Shown in pieces: positions 1 through 8,796 of a stretch of DNA of 64,000 nucleotides (position 1 is the first letter of the stretch; each line of letters opens with the position of its first letter). The position numbers were made by a program, and so were the translations under genes. Below the pieces are notes generated by a model, which did not search any database, was not told the DNA's origin, and was given only the letters and a program-made list of their open reading frames with translations. Origin of the DNA: JACPYM01 sp963699175 (lineage in GTDB: Bacteria > Acidobacteriota > Blastocatellia > RBC074); contig OY969418.1 in NCBI GenBank assembly GCA_963699175.1, positions 1,116,001-1,180,000 of the forward strand. Direction: 5' to 3'.

Positions 1-2
1 TG

Positions 3-1193
3 CGGATTGGGCGAGCCATCGGCTATGTCAACGCTGGCACGGTCGAATTCATTCTTGCGCCCGACGGCGAGTTCTATTTCATCGAAGTCAACACGCGCTT
101 GCAGGTGGAGCATCCGGTCACAGAGATGATTACCGGCCTGGATTTGGTCAAGCTGCAAATCGAAGTGGCCGAGGGCAAGCCGTTGCCTTTCACCCAAGCC
201 GAAGTGCGCACGAGCGGCCACGCCATCGAAGCGCGTTTGTATGCGGAGGACCCGGCGAACAACTTTCTACCTGCCACCGGCACACTGCACGGCTGGCAGT
301 TACCGAGCGGCATTGATGGGCTGCGTGTTGATGCCGGTGTGGAAGCGGGCAGTGAGATTGGTATTCACTACGATCCACTGCTGGCGAAGCTAATCGCGCA
401 CGGGCACGACCGGGACGAGGCGCTGCGCAAACTCAGCTACGGCTTGCGCCAGCTTCGCGCCGAGGGCGTAACGACCAATCGGGAGTTTTTACTGCGCGTG
501 CTGGAAAGCGAGGGCTTTCGACAAGGCGCGGCCACGACGAGCTACATTGGTGATCAGCTCGACGTATTGGTGGCCAAAGAGACAGCAGAGTTGGAGACCG
601 CATCAGCGATTGCGCTGGCCTTGTTCTTGCAAACCAAGTGGCGAGCGGCGGACAGCTTGATGCAGCATTTGCCGCCTGGTTATCGCAACAATCCTTACCG
701 CGATCCATTGTTAAAACTGCAAGTCAGTGGAAGGCCGGTCGAGCTTTCCTGGCGCTGGCTGTCGGGCGCCAAGTTCGAATTTTTGTTGGCTGGTCAGACA
801 CATACCGTTGATTTACTTGCTGCCGAAAGCGAGCAAGTGCGCTATGCTTTTGACGGCGTTCAGCGCAGGTTCAACGTAACCGAAGTTGGCGAACGGTTCT
901 TTATACACTCCGCGCTGGGCGCTTGCACGATTGAGAAACTGCCGCGCTACCCGGAATACGAAGTCACCGCCGATGCTGGCTCGGCTAATTCGCCGATGCC
1001 AGGCCAGGTCTTGAAGCTGTTGGTCGAGATCGGACAACAAGTCACCAAAGGCGAGGCCCTGTTGATATTGGAAGCGATGAAGATGGAACATACGCTGCGG
1101 GCGGCAGTGGATGGAGTGGTCGAAGCGATTCTGGTCAAGCCGGGCGAGGTCGTCTCGCCCGGCCAAGTGTTGATTCACGTCAAGGCGTCTTAA
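3..1193 (+). CDS. Biotin-dependent acyl-CoA carboxylase alpha subunit (biotin carboxylase + biotinyl domain), 5' end outside window
   Basis: The frame is open from the left edge, so the N-terminus lies upstream of the window. The visible part starts inside the ATP-grasp biotin carboxylase domain: the family motif FIEVNTRLQVEHPVTE is encoded at about 78-125. The biotin carboxylase C-terminal domain follows, then a linker, and a C-terminal biotinyl domain with the attachment motif EAMKMEH near 1072-1092, where the Lys carries biotin. Biotin carboxylase and carrier on one chain is the layout of 3-methylcrotonyl-, propionyl- and geranyl-CoA carboxylase alpha subunits, whereas the bacterial acetyl-CoA enzyme usually splits AccC and AccB. 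The enzyme carboxylates biotin with ATP and bicarbonate for transfer by a beta subunit not seen here. The acyl-CoA dehydrogenase 120 bp downstream fits leucine or other branched-chain acyl-CoA catabolism, so 3-methylcrotonyl-CoA is my preferred substrate (inference). Confidence 0.9.
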   Translation, partial: RIGRAIGYVNAGTVEFILAPDGEFYFIEVNTRLQVEHPVTEMITGLDLVKLQIEVAEGKPLPFTQAEVRTSGHAIEARLYAEDPANNFLPATGTLHGWQLPSGIDGLRVDAGVEAGSEIGIHYDPLLAKLIAHGHDRDEALRKLSYGLRQLRAEGVTTNREFLLRVLESEGFRQGAATTSYIGDQLDVLVAKETAELETASAIALALFLQTKWRAADSLMQHLPPGYRNNPYRDPLLKLQVSGRPVELSWRWLSGAKFEFLLAGQTHTVDLLAAESEQVRYAFDGVQRRFNVTEVGERFFIHSALGACTIEKLPRYPEYEVTADAGSANSPMPGQVLKLLVEIGQQVTKGEALLILEAMKMEHTLRAAVDGVVEAILVKPGEVVSPGQVLIHVKAS

Positions 1194-1203
1194 CGAGTTG
1201 GCT

Positions 1204-1299
1204 GTCCGACAAGCTGCCAAAGTTTGTCGGAGCTTTGATCATGCAACCCAATGATTGGCTAACCGAGCCTGCGACGAGCTTTGGCAGCTTGTCGAACAT
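1204..1299. repeat. Imperfect palindromic element between carboxylase and acyl-CoA dehydrogenase genes
   Basis: Arms of about 30 bp at 1204-1233 and 1270-1299 are inverted copies that share the block CGACAAGCTGCCAAAG, with a few mismatches further in. The centre is about 36 bp of unrelated sequence. It fills nearly the whole gap between two co-oriented genes, so a transcript across it would fold into a long hairpin. It could be a REP/MITE-like element or a processing or attenuation site. I see no target duplication. Confidence 0.7.
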
Positions 1300-1316
1300 T
1301 TCTGGAGGAATAAAAC

Positions 1317-2489
1317 ATGTCCATAGCAATCGCGCCAGTGAGCGAGCGAACCTACCCGTACTTTAGCGAAGAGCACTTGATGTTGCGCGAGACGGTGAAG
1401 CAGTTTTGCGAACGCGAGATCGCACCCTTCGCCGAAGAGTGGGATGAAGCCGGCATCTTCCCGCGCGAACTATTTAAGCAAGCCGCCGACCTTGGATTGT
1501 TTGGCATCCGCCTCGATCCGAAATATGGCGGCAGCGGGTTGGATTGGTGGGCGACGGCGGCCTATCTGGACGGTCTGTCGTATGCCAATAATGGTGGCGT
1601 GGGAATGGCGCTGATGGTGCAATCGGACATCACGCTGCCGGTGTTGGAAGAGTTGGGCACGGAAGAGCAGAAAGAAGAGTTTATGCGTCCGGCCATTGCG
1701 GGCGAATACATCGCCGCGCTGGGCATCAGCGAGCCAAGCGGCGGCTCGGACGTGGCCAACCTCAAGACCAAGGCGCGGATTGACGGCGACGATTTCGTCA
1801 TCTCTGGTCAGAAGCTTTGGATCACCAATGGCACGCGCGCCGATTTCATCATCCTGGCCGTGCGCACTGGCGACGAGGGACACAAGGGCATCTCGATGGT
1901 GCTCTTCCCGACCAAGACGCCTGGCTTCGGCGTGGGCAAGAAGCTCAAGAAGATCGGCAATCTGTCGTCGGACACGGCGGAGTTGTTCTTCGACAATTGC
2001 CGCATCCCGCGCCGCTATTTGCTGGGCGAGCTGAATCGGGGCTTTTACTACACGATGATCAACTTTCAGGGCGAGCGGCTGGCGGCAGCGCTGGGCGCGC
2101 TCTACAAGATGGAGCGCGCCTTGGAATACGCAATCAACTACGGCAAGGAGCGCAAGGCCTTTGGCCAGCCCATCGGCTCGTTCCAGGTTTGGCGGCATCG
2201 CTTTGCCGAACATCTGACCAACATCGAAGCGGCCAAGTGGCTGTGCTACCGCGCGCTCGATTTGTTCAATCGTGGTGAGAAATGCCTGCGCGAGATCACG
2301 ATGGCCAAGCTCTTTTGCAGCGAGTTGGATCAGAAGGTGATGTATGACTGTATGCAGATCATGGGCGGCTTTGCTTACACGACCGAATACCCGATTGGCC
2401 GCGCCTGGCGCGATGCGCGCTTGAACACCATCGGCGCGGGTGCGTCTGAGATCATGAAAGAGATCATTGCGAAGGACGCGAAGCTTTGA
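1317..2489 (+). CDS. Acyl-CoA dehydrogenase
   Basis: 390 aa, the normal length of this flavoenzyme family, which introduces an alpha-beta double bond in acyl-CoA thioesters and passes electrons to ETF. The FAD/substrate signature LGISEPSGGSD lies at about residues 135-145 and LWITNG at 167-172. The family C-terminal motif appears as IGAGASEIMKEI, without the Glu found there in medium-chain enzymes. A Glu is present instead in FQGERL (about residue 253), the position used as catalytic base in isovaleryl-CoA and long-chain dehydrogenases (family knowledge). The start has GGAGG 8 nt upstream. Together with the preceding carboxylase this suggests isovaleryl-CoA or a related branched substrate, but the substrate cannot be fixed from sequence alone. 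Confidence 0.93.
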   Translation: MSIAIAPVSERTYPYFSEEHLMLRETVKQFCEREIAPFAEEWDEAGIFPRELFKQAADLGLFGIRLDPKYGGSGLDWWATAAYLDGLSYANNGGVGMALMVQSDITLPVLEELGTEEQKEEFMRPAIAGEYIAALGISEPSGGSDVANLKTKARIDGDDFVISGQKLWITNGTRADFIILAVRTGDEGHKGISMVLFPTKTPGFGVGKKLKKIGNLSSDTAELFFDNCRIPRRYLLGELNRGFYYTMINFQGERLAAALGALYKMERALEYAINYGKERKAFGQPIGSFQVWRHRFAEHLTNIEAAKWLCYRALDLFNRGEKCLREITMAKLFCSELDQKVMYDCMQIMGGFAYTTEYPIGRAWRDARLNTIGAGASEIMKEIIAKDAKL

Positions 2490-2494
2490 AGATT

Positions 2495-2537
2495 AGAAGA
2501 TCGAGGATTGAGGATAGCTTATGATCCTCGATCTTCT
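2495..2537 (+). terminator. Perfect 14-bp hairpin after the acyl-CoA dehydrogenase gene
   Basis: AGAAGATCGAGGAT (2495-2508) pairs perfectly with 2524-2537 across a 15-nt loop. It lies 5 nt after the stop codon, where a terminator is expected, but no run of T follows, so intrinsic termination is uncertain. It may be a transcript-end stabiliser or a small repeat. Confidence 0.4.
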
Positions 2538-2659
2538 ACTGTTGAGCCGCAATCCTCTCTCGGCAAAATTTTTACCAATTCCCAACCGAATTGTTTTATT
2601 ATCCCGCCGCATCTCATCTAGCTGCGCTGCTGCGCTACTGGTGATTAGGAGAATTGGTG

Positions 2660-5350
2660 ATGAAGGAATGGTTGCGGGCTGATACCATCATTGGCGACTA
2701 TCGGGTTGCGATGCGCATCGGTATCAGCGTGCTTGGAGAGGTTTATCAGGTACGCGATGATATGCGCGGCGCAAATGGGGCATTGAAAATGCTCTCAGCC
2801 TCGCTGGGTTGGGATCAGACCAGCCTGGATCGTTTTGTCCACATCATCAAATCAGCTCCGCCACTCGACCACCCAAATATCTGCAAAATACTCGACGCCG
2901 GCGTGACAGAAAACGGGCGGCCTTTTGTGGTCAGCCAGCTCGTTTATGGTCGCACGCTGGACGAGATTGGCATCGGCTTGGCGCGTCCGCTGGCCGACAA
3001 GATCAAGATCGCCATCCAAATCGCCGAGGCGCTCGACGCGGCGCATACAAAAGGCGTTCTGCATCTAGGACTCAAGCCTGCCAATGTCATGCTCGATCAT
3101 CGTGGGCAGGTCAAGGTGCTCGATTTTGTCGTCACAATTGCCACCCAGATTGCCTTGATGTCGCGCGGGCTGCGCGCGCCGCAACACAAAGTGACGATAG
3201 GCGCGGTGCGTTATTTCAGCCCGGAGCAGGTGCGCGGCGAAAGGCCCACCCCGCAATCCGACATCTTCGGCCTCGGCACGCTCGTCTACGAACTCTTTGC
3301 CAGCCAACTGCCCTTTAATGGCCACTCTGTTGAGGAAGTCAGCAAAGCCATTCTGCACGAGCAACCCGAACCTTTGACCGAACAACTCCACGAAGTGCCC
3401 CCTTCCATCAACGAAGTTGTGTTGAAGGCGCTGGCAAAGAATCCGGCGGAGCGTTATCGCACGGCGGGCGAGTTCGCCGCAGCCCTGAAGCAATTGGCGA
3501 TAGAAGAAGAAAAACTGCGCTTAGCCAAGGCCAAGCCTGAGACCGATGAGCAAGTGGTGATCAAGTGGAAATGGCTGCTGGAGTATCTCAACGATTTCCT
3601 CAAAAAACTGCTCAAAAGCATGATCATGCGCATGTTTTTTGCGATCGTCGTCTTTACTATTTTTCTGACCTTCTGGTACCGTCGCCAGGGCGACCGGAAC
3701 TTCCAACTACCGGAAGAACCACTGCCTTTTAGCAAGCTGACTAGCAACAGCAAGGTGCTCGACGCAGTAATTTCGCCCGATGGCAAAAGCCTCGTTTACC
3801 TGATCGAAGATGCCAATAGGCACAGCCTGTTTTATAAAGTGGTGAAGGAAACACGCGAGCGGCTGTTGGTGGCCACGCCGGATGCGGAGCTTTCCAGCCT
3901 GACTTATTCACCCGCCAACGACTTCATCTATTACCTCAAAACGACGCCGGACACCCGTGAGCTTTTCCGCGTCTCGCAGAGCGGCGCAAACCAGCGCGTG
4001 CTGATGCAGGTTGACAGCCCCATCACTATCACCGACAACAACCGGCAATTCGCCTTTGTGCGTCGCAACGGCCCTGAATCGCAACTCCTCGTCAGCAATG
4101 TCAAAGAGCCGTCCGAGCGCATCATCGCCACACTGCAAAGCCCAGCGCAGTTTGCGCTAAGCGCCCCCGCCTGGTCGCACGGCGGTAAGAGCATCGTCTG
4201 CGCGGTCAAACGCGCGGAGAACGATTTGACATTCGACTTAGTCAGTTTCGCGGTTGAGGGCGGCGCGCCGAAATTGCTGACCAGCGGGCGCTGGGCTGAA
4301 ATCGGGCGACTCGTCTGGCTGGCTGGCGATGAAGCGCTCTTGATCAACGGGCGCGAGATCACCGCGCAGAACTGGCAAATCTCGCAGCTCAATCCCAAGA
4401 CAGGTGAATTGAGCGCGATCACACAGGGCATCAATGATTATCATGGCTTGAGCCTCACCTTCGATACCAAACAATTGCTAACGGTCAATTATCTGCGCGA
4501 CACCGGCATTTGGCTCGGCACGGACGAAACCGCTCGCCAACTCACCAGCGGTGCAGACGATGGGTTTGCCGGGCTGACCTGGTGGAACAACGACAAACTC
4601 GTTTACGCCTCGCGCGCTAAAAAACGTGTAGACCTCTGGCGCAAGCAAACCGATCAAAACAAGCCGCAACTGCTCGAAGCCCTACGACCCCAGGACACCC
4701 ACGCCAACGTCTATCCGGCGGCCTCCGGTAATGGCAAAGAGTTGGTCTTTGCCGCCGTAGTGGGTGAACAAGCCGCGCTCTGGCAAGCCGAGGCAGACAA
4801 CACTCAGCTCAAACAGCTCACCAAAGGGCCATTAGCTTGGCTGCCACAGCTCAGCAACAACGGGCAATTACTGCTCTACTCTGCCTTGACCAACGGCAAA
4901 GCGTCGCTCAACAAGATGAATGCCACGGGTAGCGAGCCTACTGTATTGTTGGAAAATTCCGGCTGGGGCGGCGTACTTTCGCCAGACGGCCAACAGGTCG
5001 CTGCCAACTATTTCGACGCCACGAGCGGCAACTGGAAAGTCATCGTCTTTCCGACTGCTGGCGGGAAGGCGACGACCATACTTGATCTGCCGGGCACGGC
5101 ACATCGCGTCTTGCGTTGGACACCCGATGGCCGGGGGATTGTTTACGTCGTCACCAAACGTGGGGTGGCCAATCTCTGGCAACAACCGCTGCCCGAAGGC
5201 GCAGCAACCGCACTGACACAATTCACCAAACAGCGCATTTACAATTTCGCCTGGTCGCCGGATGGCAAGCAACTGGCCGTGGCACGCGGCAAGCTGACGA
5301 GTGACGCCGTGCTGATTAGCGGTTGGAATGACCCCAAAGCGAAGAAATAA
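2660..5350 (+). CDS. Transmembrane Ser/Thr protein kinase-like protein with TolB/WD40-type beta-propeller; kinase site degenerate
   Basis: About 896 aa. The ATG at 2660 is chosen because AGGAG sits 8 nt upstream; in-frame TTG (2654) and GTG (2657) are too close to it. Residues about 10-280 are a protein kinase fold, followed by one membrane helix (about 324-341, encoded near 3620-3680) and a large C-terminal region with PD40/TolB blade motifs such as SPDGKSLVY, SPDGQQVAA, TPDGRGIVY and SPDGKQLAV. The architecture is that of acidobacterial sensor kinases with a cytoplasmic kinase and an extracytoplasmic propeller. The active site is not intact: HRD-x-K reads HLGLKPANVML, with Gly for the catalytic Asp (codon 3068-3070), DFG reads DFV (3122-3130), and the glycine loop is IGISVLGEV. 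The VAIK-type Lys (ALKML) and the SPEQ of the activation segment remain. A pseudokinase is the best reading. It converges with the next gene, leaving 7 bp between them. Confidence 0.88.
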   Translation: MKEWLRADTIIGDYRVAMRIGISVLGEVYQVRDDMRGANGALKMLSASLGWDQTSLDRFVHIIKSAPPLDHPNICKILDAGVTENGRPFVVSQLVYGRTLDEIGIGLARPLADKIKIAIQIAEALDAAHTKGVLHLGLKPANVMLDHRGQVKVLDFVVTIATQIALMSRGLRAPQHKVTIGAVRYFSPEQVRGERPTPQSDIFGLGTLVYELFASQLPFNGHSVEEVSKAILHEQPEPLTEQLHEVPPSINEVVLKALAKNPAERYRTAGEFAAALKQLAIEEEKLRLAKAKPETDEQVVIKWKWLLEYLNDFLKKLLKSMIMRMFFAIVVFTIFLTFWYRRQGDRNFQLPEEPLPFSKLTSNSKVLDAVISPDGKSLVYLIEDANRHSLFYKVVKETRERLLVATPDAELSSLTYSPANDFIYYLKTTPDTRELFRVSQSGANQRVLMQVDSPITITDNNRQFAFVRRNGPESQLLVSNVKEPSERIIATLQSPAQFALSAPAWSHGGKSIVCAVKRAENDLTFDLVSFAVEGGAPKLLTSGRWAEIGRLVWLAGDEALLINGREITAQNWQISQLNPKTGELSAITQGINDYHGLSLTFDTKQLLTVNYLRDTGIWLGTDETARQLTSGADDGFAGLTWWNNDKLVYASRAKKRVDLWRKQTDQNKPQLLEALRPQDTHANVYPAASGNGKELVFAAVVGEQAALWQAEADNTQLKQLTKGPLAWLPQLSNNGQLLLYSALTNGKASLNKMNATGSEPTVLLENSGWGGVLSPDGQQVAANYFDATSGNWKVIVFPTAGGKATTILDLPGTAHRVLRWTPDGRGIVYVVTKRGVANLWQQPLPEGAATALTQFTKQRIYNFAWSPDGKQLAVARGKLTSDAVLISGWNDPKAKK

Positions 5351-5357
5351 GGAATAC

Positions 5358-5744
5358 TCAACTTTGCCGTTCGCCAAGACAGTAACAAAGTCCGTCCGGC
5401 GCTATGACGAAAAACACCTTCCAAGCAGTGTCGCCGTGTTGGTCAACCCGAAAGCCAGCCTCTTCTTTTGCTAAGCCATTCGACTTCAGTTCCGCAAAGG
5501 CTACTTCGGCACTATCTACCTCAAAGAAGCATCCATCCTGTGACGAGTCGCCACCATTTTCGGCCAGCCCGATCTGAATCTCATCTCTAGCGAGGACAAC
5601 GGACTTACACGGCTCAGCTTGTCGTGAAACAAGCTGGAAGCCCATGATCGTTTCGTAAAAAGGAATGGCGGCTTCTAAGTTTTCCACCGGCAGGTTCATT
5701 TTGTCTTTTTGATATGGCCAGGCGGACTTGAAAATTGATTTCAC
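5358..5744 (-). CDS. VOC-family (glyoxalase/bleomycin-resistance-like) protein
   Basis: 128 aa from a GTG start at 5744, preferred because AAGGAG lies 6 nt upstream; a longer frame to an ATG at 5771 would place that ribosome-binding site inside the gene. The fold is recognised from the paired beta-alpha-beta-beta-beta pattern, with NLEAAIPFYETIMGFQLV near the N-terminus and a closing IAPDGLCYCLGE strand. Such small proteins bind a metal and act as isomerases, dioxygenases or resistance-binding proteins, and no substrate can be assigned. It converges with the pseudokinase gene. The TIR-protein gene lies about 95 bp upstream on the same strand. Confidence 0.8.
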   Translation of the reverse strand: MKSIFKSAWPYQKDKMNLPVENLEAAIPFYETIMGFQLVSRQAEPCKSVVLARDEIQIGLAENGGDSSQDGCFFEVDSAEVAFAELKSNGLAKEEAGFRVDQHGDTAWKVFFVIAPDGLCYCLGERQS

Positions 5745-5838
5745 GTCAGTCTCCTTATTTTCGAGCGTCACATCAATTACAGATGTTCAAGTAGAAGTAG
5801 GGCGCTTTCTGATGTTAAAAGGACAATACACAATCAAA

Positions 5839-6546
5839 CTAGTGCCTGATCATGCGCATCACAAGCGTCGCAATAAGGTCGCAAACAATCACAGCGAGAA
5901 CAACAAAAGAACCATAGCCAAAAAAGTCTGCGACAGTACCAGTTTTCAAGTAGCCCGCGGTGGCATACAGGAAGGCCGCGAAGACCAATAAAGTCGGGAT
6001 ACGCCAACTGAGCTGCTTGAGCCGCTTAATCATTCCATTAGGAGTTGGGGGGATTTGCTGACGATTATCTGGGGCAGCAACTTTTACTTCTCCGCGCTCG
6101 GCAGCCTCAATTGCGGCACAAAGACGGTCAATATGATGATGAAAGTCCACGCCTGAATCCACCCGAAGAGCGTTGCGAAACGCAAGGCCCCTCAGATCTT
6201 CCGGAAGAGTCTCGGCTGAGGGCATAGCGGTATTATCAATCAGCAGCGGAACTATGCGAGTATCTTTACAAAGAGCTTGCGCCACTTCCAAGCGGACAAA
6301 ATCATTGGGGGCATCAATGCGACGCTGGCCTGCACTATCGGTGGCTAACCAGTGAGGCCCAATAACGACCAGCAAAATGTGACAGCGCGCCAAGGAGTCC
6401 GAGATGTAAGATCGAAAGTCAACGCCTATCGGAATACTATCAAGATCCATAAAGACATAATCACGTCCGAAACGTGCCTGTAACCGGTCATAGATGCGAC
6501 CAGTAATTGGCCCAGAGTCCCCTCTTCGATACGAGATCATTATCAT
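5839..6546 (-). CDS. TIR-domain protein with two C-terminal membrane helices
   Basis: 236 aa from the ATG at 6546; a second ATG lies 6 nt further in. A longer frame to 6600 would run through a perfect hairpin and is not used. Residues 1-155 form a bacterial TIR_2 domain: MISYRRGDSG at the first strand, DLDSIPIGVDFR, LLVVIGPHWL and FVRLEVAQAL, the last holding a Glu in the helix where TIR NADases carry their catalytic residue (family knowledge). The C-terminus has two hydrophobic helices (about 180-198 and 208-228). TIR proteins of this kind act as NAD-consuming effectors or as protein-interaction modules. No STING, SMODS, Sir2 or argonaute partner is adjacent, so a defence role is not shown. 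Confidence 0.85.
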   Translation of the reverse strand: MIMISYRRGDSGPITGRIYDRLQARFGRDYVFMDLDSIPIGVDFRSYISDSLARCHILLVVIGPHWLATDSAGQRRIDAPNDFVRLEVAQALCKDTRIVPLLIDNTAMPSAETLPEDLRGLAFRNALRVDSGVDFHHHIDRLCAAIEAAERGEVKVAAPDNRQQIPPTPNGMIKRLKQLSWRIPTLLVFAAFLYATAGYLKTGTVADFFGYGSFVVLAVIVCDLIATLVMRMIRH

Positions 6547-6568
6547 TCCAGTTTTGACCCAGAAGCTA

Positions 6569-6610
6569 GTTTCCGCAGATGGAAAGTTTCGGCTTTCCAT
6601 CTGCGGAAAC
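6569..6610. terminator. Perfect 18-bp stem hairpin between ECF sigma gene and TIR gene
   Basis: Bases 6569-6586 pair without mismatch with 6593-6610 around the 6-nt loop TTTCGG. It lies between the stop of the minus-strand sigma gene (6696) and the start of the TIR gene (6546). Four T follow on the plus strand only, so for the minus-strand genes it is not a canonical terminator. It could still end or stabilise the sigma transcript, or be a small mobile palindrome. Confidence 0.5.
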
Positions 6611-6695
6611 TTTTGAATGCCGGTTCATTCGTAAGCAAGAAAGCAAAGATGAAGGTAATGCTAGCGCAGAATGAATACTAACCCCAAGCTGATTC

Positions 6696-7976
6696 TCACT
6701 GTAGCAGCGCCAATTCGCGAGCGCACTTGGCGGCGCGCTTGAGTAGCAGCTCACGTTCACGCGCATTGCGAGTGAGCACAGCGGCGCGTTCGAACTCCGC
6801 ACGCGCTTCATCATTGCGGCCCAGCTTGGCCAACAGGTCGCCGCGCACACTCGGCAAGAGGTGATAACCCTTGAGTGATGGTTCCGCAGTCAGCGCATCA
6901 ATAAGTTCGAGTCCCGCTGCCGGCCCAAACGCCAGGCTGACTGCAACAGCGCGATTCAACTCCACCACAGGCGAGGGTGCGAGTTGCGCGAGCGCATCGT
7001 AGAGCGCCACGATGCGCGCCCAGTCAGTCTCCTCCGGGACACGCGCCCGCGCGTGACAGGCGGCAATCGCGGCCTGCAACGCATAAGGGCCTAGCACGCC
7101 TCCAACCGCTTCAGCACGCTTGAGCGCCGCGAGGCCGCGCCTTATCAGGAGTTGATCCCAGCGCGCACGATTTTGTTCAAAGAGCGGGACGATCTCACCA
7201 GTTGGGCCAATCCGCGCCCGCGTCCGCGATGCCTGAATCTCCATCAATGCGACAAGGCCGTGGGCTTCCGGCTCCTGCGGCACAAGCTCGGCGAGGATGC
7301 GTCCGAGACGTAGCGCCTCTTCGCACAACGCAGGCCGCATCCAATGCTCACCAGCAGTCGCCGCGTAGCCTTCATTGAAAACGAGGTAGATAACCTCTAG
7401 CACCGAGGACAACCGGGTGCCGAACTCATCGGCGCGGGGAACCTCGAAAGGAACACGCGCCGCAGCAAGAGTCCGCTTGGCGCGAACGATTCGTTGCGCA
7501 ATGGTCGGCTCCGGGACGAGGAACGCGCGCGCAATCTCATCATTCTTCAAACCTCCGAGCAAGCGCAGCGTGAGCGCTACGCGCGCTTCAGTGGAAAGCA
7601 CCGGATGGCAAGCCGTGAACACAAGGCGCAACAGGTCATCGCCAATGTCATCGTCGAGCGCCGCGCCAAAGTCCGGCGTCATTGACTCCGCCTGCGCCCC
7701 GAGTTCGCGGCTGATCTCTTCGTGTTTGCGCTCTTGCAGTTTGCTGCGCCGGAGCCGGTCAATCGCACGATGCTTCGCGGTAGCCATGAGCCAAGCGCCT
7801 GGATTGTCCGGGACACCCTGCTTCGGCCACTGCTCAAGCGCAGCGACCAGCGCGTCATGCGCCAGGTCTTCGGCCAAACCAACGTCGCGGACGATGCGCG
7901 CTAGACCGGCAATGATCTTGGCGGATTCGATTCTCCAGACGGCGTCAATTACGCGATGAGTATCGGAAGTTGGCAT
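6696..7976 (-). CDS. ECF42-like RNA polymerase sigma factor with C-terminal TPR-like extension
   Basis: 426 aa, twice the length of a minimal ECF factor. Residues about 15-80 are sigma region 2 (ARIVRDVGLAEDLAHDALV, then WLMATAKHRAIDRLRR) and about 115-170 are region 4 (LRLLGGLKNDEIARAF, then TIAQRIVRAKRTL). The rest is the large helical C-terminal domain typical of the ECF42 group (FNEGYAA, EALRLGRILAEL, ELNRAVAVS). In that group the extension is needed for activity and the usual neighbours are DGPF/YCII-domain proteins. One such gene (11406-11834) and a PhnB-like gene (10883-11356) occur nearby on the same strand. It follows the GNAT gene by 6 bp, so the two are probably co-transcribed. Confidence 0.93.
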   Translation of the reverse strand: MPTSDTHRVIDAVWRIESAKIIAGLARIVRDVGLAEDLAHDALVAALEQWPKQGVPDNPGAWLMATAKHRAIDRLRRSKLQERKHEEISRELGAQAESMTPDFGAALDDDIGDDLLRLVFTACHPVLSTEARVALTLRLLGGLKNDEIARAFLVPEPTIAQRIVRAKRTLAAARVPFEVPRADEFGTRLSSVLEVIYLVFNEGYAATAGEHWMRPALCEEALRLGRILAELVPQEPEAHGLVALMEIQASRTRARIGPTGEIVPLFEQNRARWDQLLIRRGLAALKRAEAVGGVLGPYALQAAIAACHARARVPEETDWARIVALYDALAQLAPSPVVELNRAVAVSLAFGPAAGLELIDALTAEPSLKGYHLLPSVRGDLLAKLGRNDEARAEFERAAVLTRNARERELLLKRAAKCARELALLQ

Positions 7977-7982
7977 AACGTC

Positions 7983-8606
7983 TCAGGTGGACCGCGCCGC
8001 AGAAGTCAGGTTACTCCCGTGGCGGGTTAAGCGCAGCTCAAGATGTCGCTTCACGTCGGGCCATTCATGCGCGAGGATGCTGTACATCACGCTGTCGCGC
8101 ACGCTCCCATCGCGGCGCGCCAGGTGATGGCGGAGTACGCCATCATTCTTAGCGCCCAAGGCCTCAATGGCTCGCTGCGAGGCGAAGTTGAAATTGTCGG
8201 TGCGCAACCCGACCACCTTGCAACCAAGTGTGTCGAACGCGTGGCCGAGCAGCAACAGCTTGCAAGAGGTGTTGACGTGGCTGCGTTGCCAGCTCTTTCC
8301 ATACCAGGTGTAACCAATCTCCACGCGATCAATTTTGGCGACGACGTCATGATAGCGCGTGCTGCCGACGATTGCGCCGCTCGTCAGTTCCCGCACTGCC
8401 CAGGGCAACATATTTCCGGCCTGCTGACCGTCGAGCGCATCGGCAATGTATGCTCGCACCTGCTCTGGTTCCGGCACCGAAGTGAACCATAACTCCCAGA
8501 GCTTGCCATCAGCCGCCGCGACGGCCAGCTCATCCTGGTGTTCATAAGCCAGTGGTTCCAAACGGACGCCGTGGCCTTCAAGTGTGACGGGTCGAACATT
8601 GATCAT
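7983..8606 (-). CDS. GNAT-family N-acetyltransferase (RimJ/RimL-like)
   Basis: 207 aa from the ATG at 8606, which has GGAAGG 5 nt upstream. The frame extends further but without an initiation signal. The RimJ/RimL pattern is clear: LEGHGVRLEPLAYEHQDEL at the N-terminus, the strand GAIVGSTRY, VEIGYTWYGKSWQ, a CoA-loop region near CKLLLLGHAFDTLGCKVV, and FASQRAIEALGAK. These enzymes acetylate N-terminal amines or small molecules with acetyl-CoA. It is the first gene of a two-gene unit with the ECF42-like sigma factor. The transposon-like palindrome at 8663-8778 lies just upstream and may affect its promoter. Confidence 0.88.
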   Translation of the reverse strand: MINVRPVTLEGHGVRLEPLAYEHQDELAVAAADGKLWELWFTSVPEPEQVRAYIADALDGQQAGNMLPWAVRELTSGAIVGSTRYHDVVAKIDRVEIGYTWYGKSWQRSHVNTSCKLLLLGHAFDTLGCKVVGLRTDNFNFASQRAIEALGAKNDGVLRHHLARRDGSVRDSVMYSILAHEWPDVKRHLELRLTRHGSNLTSAARST

Positions 8607-8662
8607 ATTTGCCTTCCAGCAACTTTGCGCGACTAGGTTTGCTTCGCCGTCTTCTGTGAAAG

Positions 8663-8778
8663 GGTAGTGGCGCAAGCGGGTGAGTTTGGAGTACCGGCTT
8701 CAGCCGGCCGGGTTGGTCAACGAAGGCTGCCGCCTGCAGGCGGGACTCCAAACGCTCTCTCCCGCTTGCGCCACTACC
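8663..8778. mobile_element. 116-bp MITE-like element with 8-bp target duplication
   Basis: Terminal inverted repeats of about 22 bp (from 8663 and ending at 8778) begin GGTAGTGGCGCAAGCGGG and differ at one position. They are flanked by the perfect 8-bp direct repeat TGTGAAAG at 8655-8662 and 8779-8786. The interior holds two further small palindromes. It has no coding capacity and is therefore non-autonomous. The first bases of its ends resemble those of the 351-bp element at 63498 (A/G-GTAGTGG-G/C-GC). Confidence 0.8.
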
Positions 8779-8796
8779 TGTGAAAGAAGCTCGATT

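Noticed and set aside
5839..6600. Longer TIR-protein start at 6600
   Set aside because: The extra residues are encoded by a perfect 18-bp hairpin and lack a ribosome-binding site; the domain starts at the ATG near 6546.
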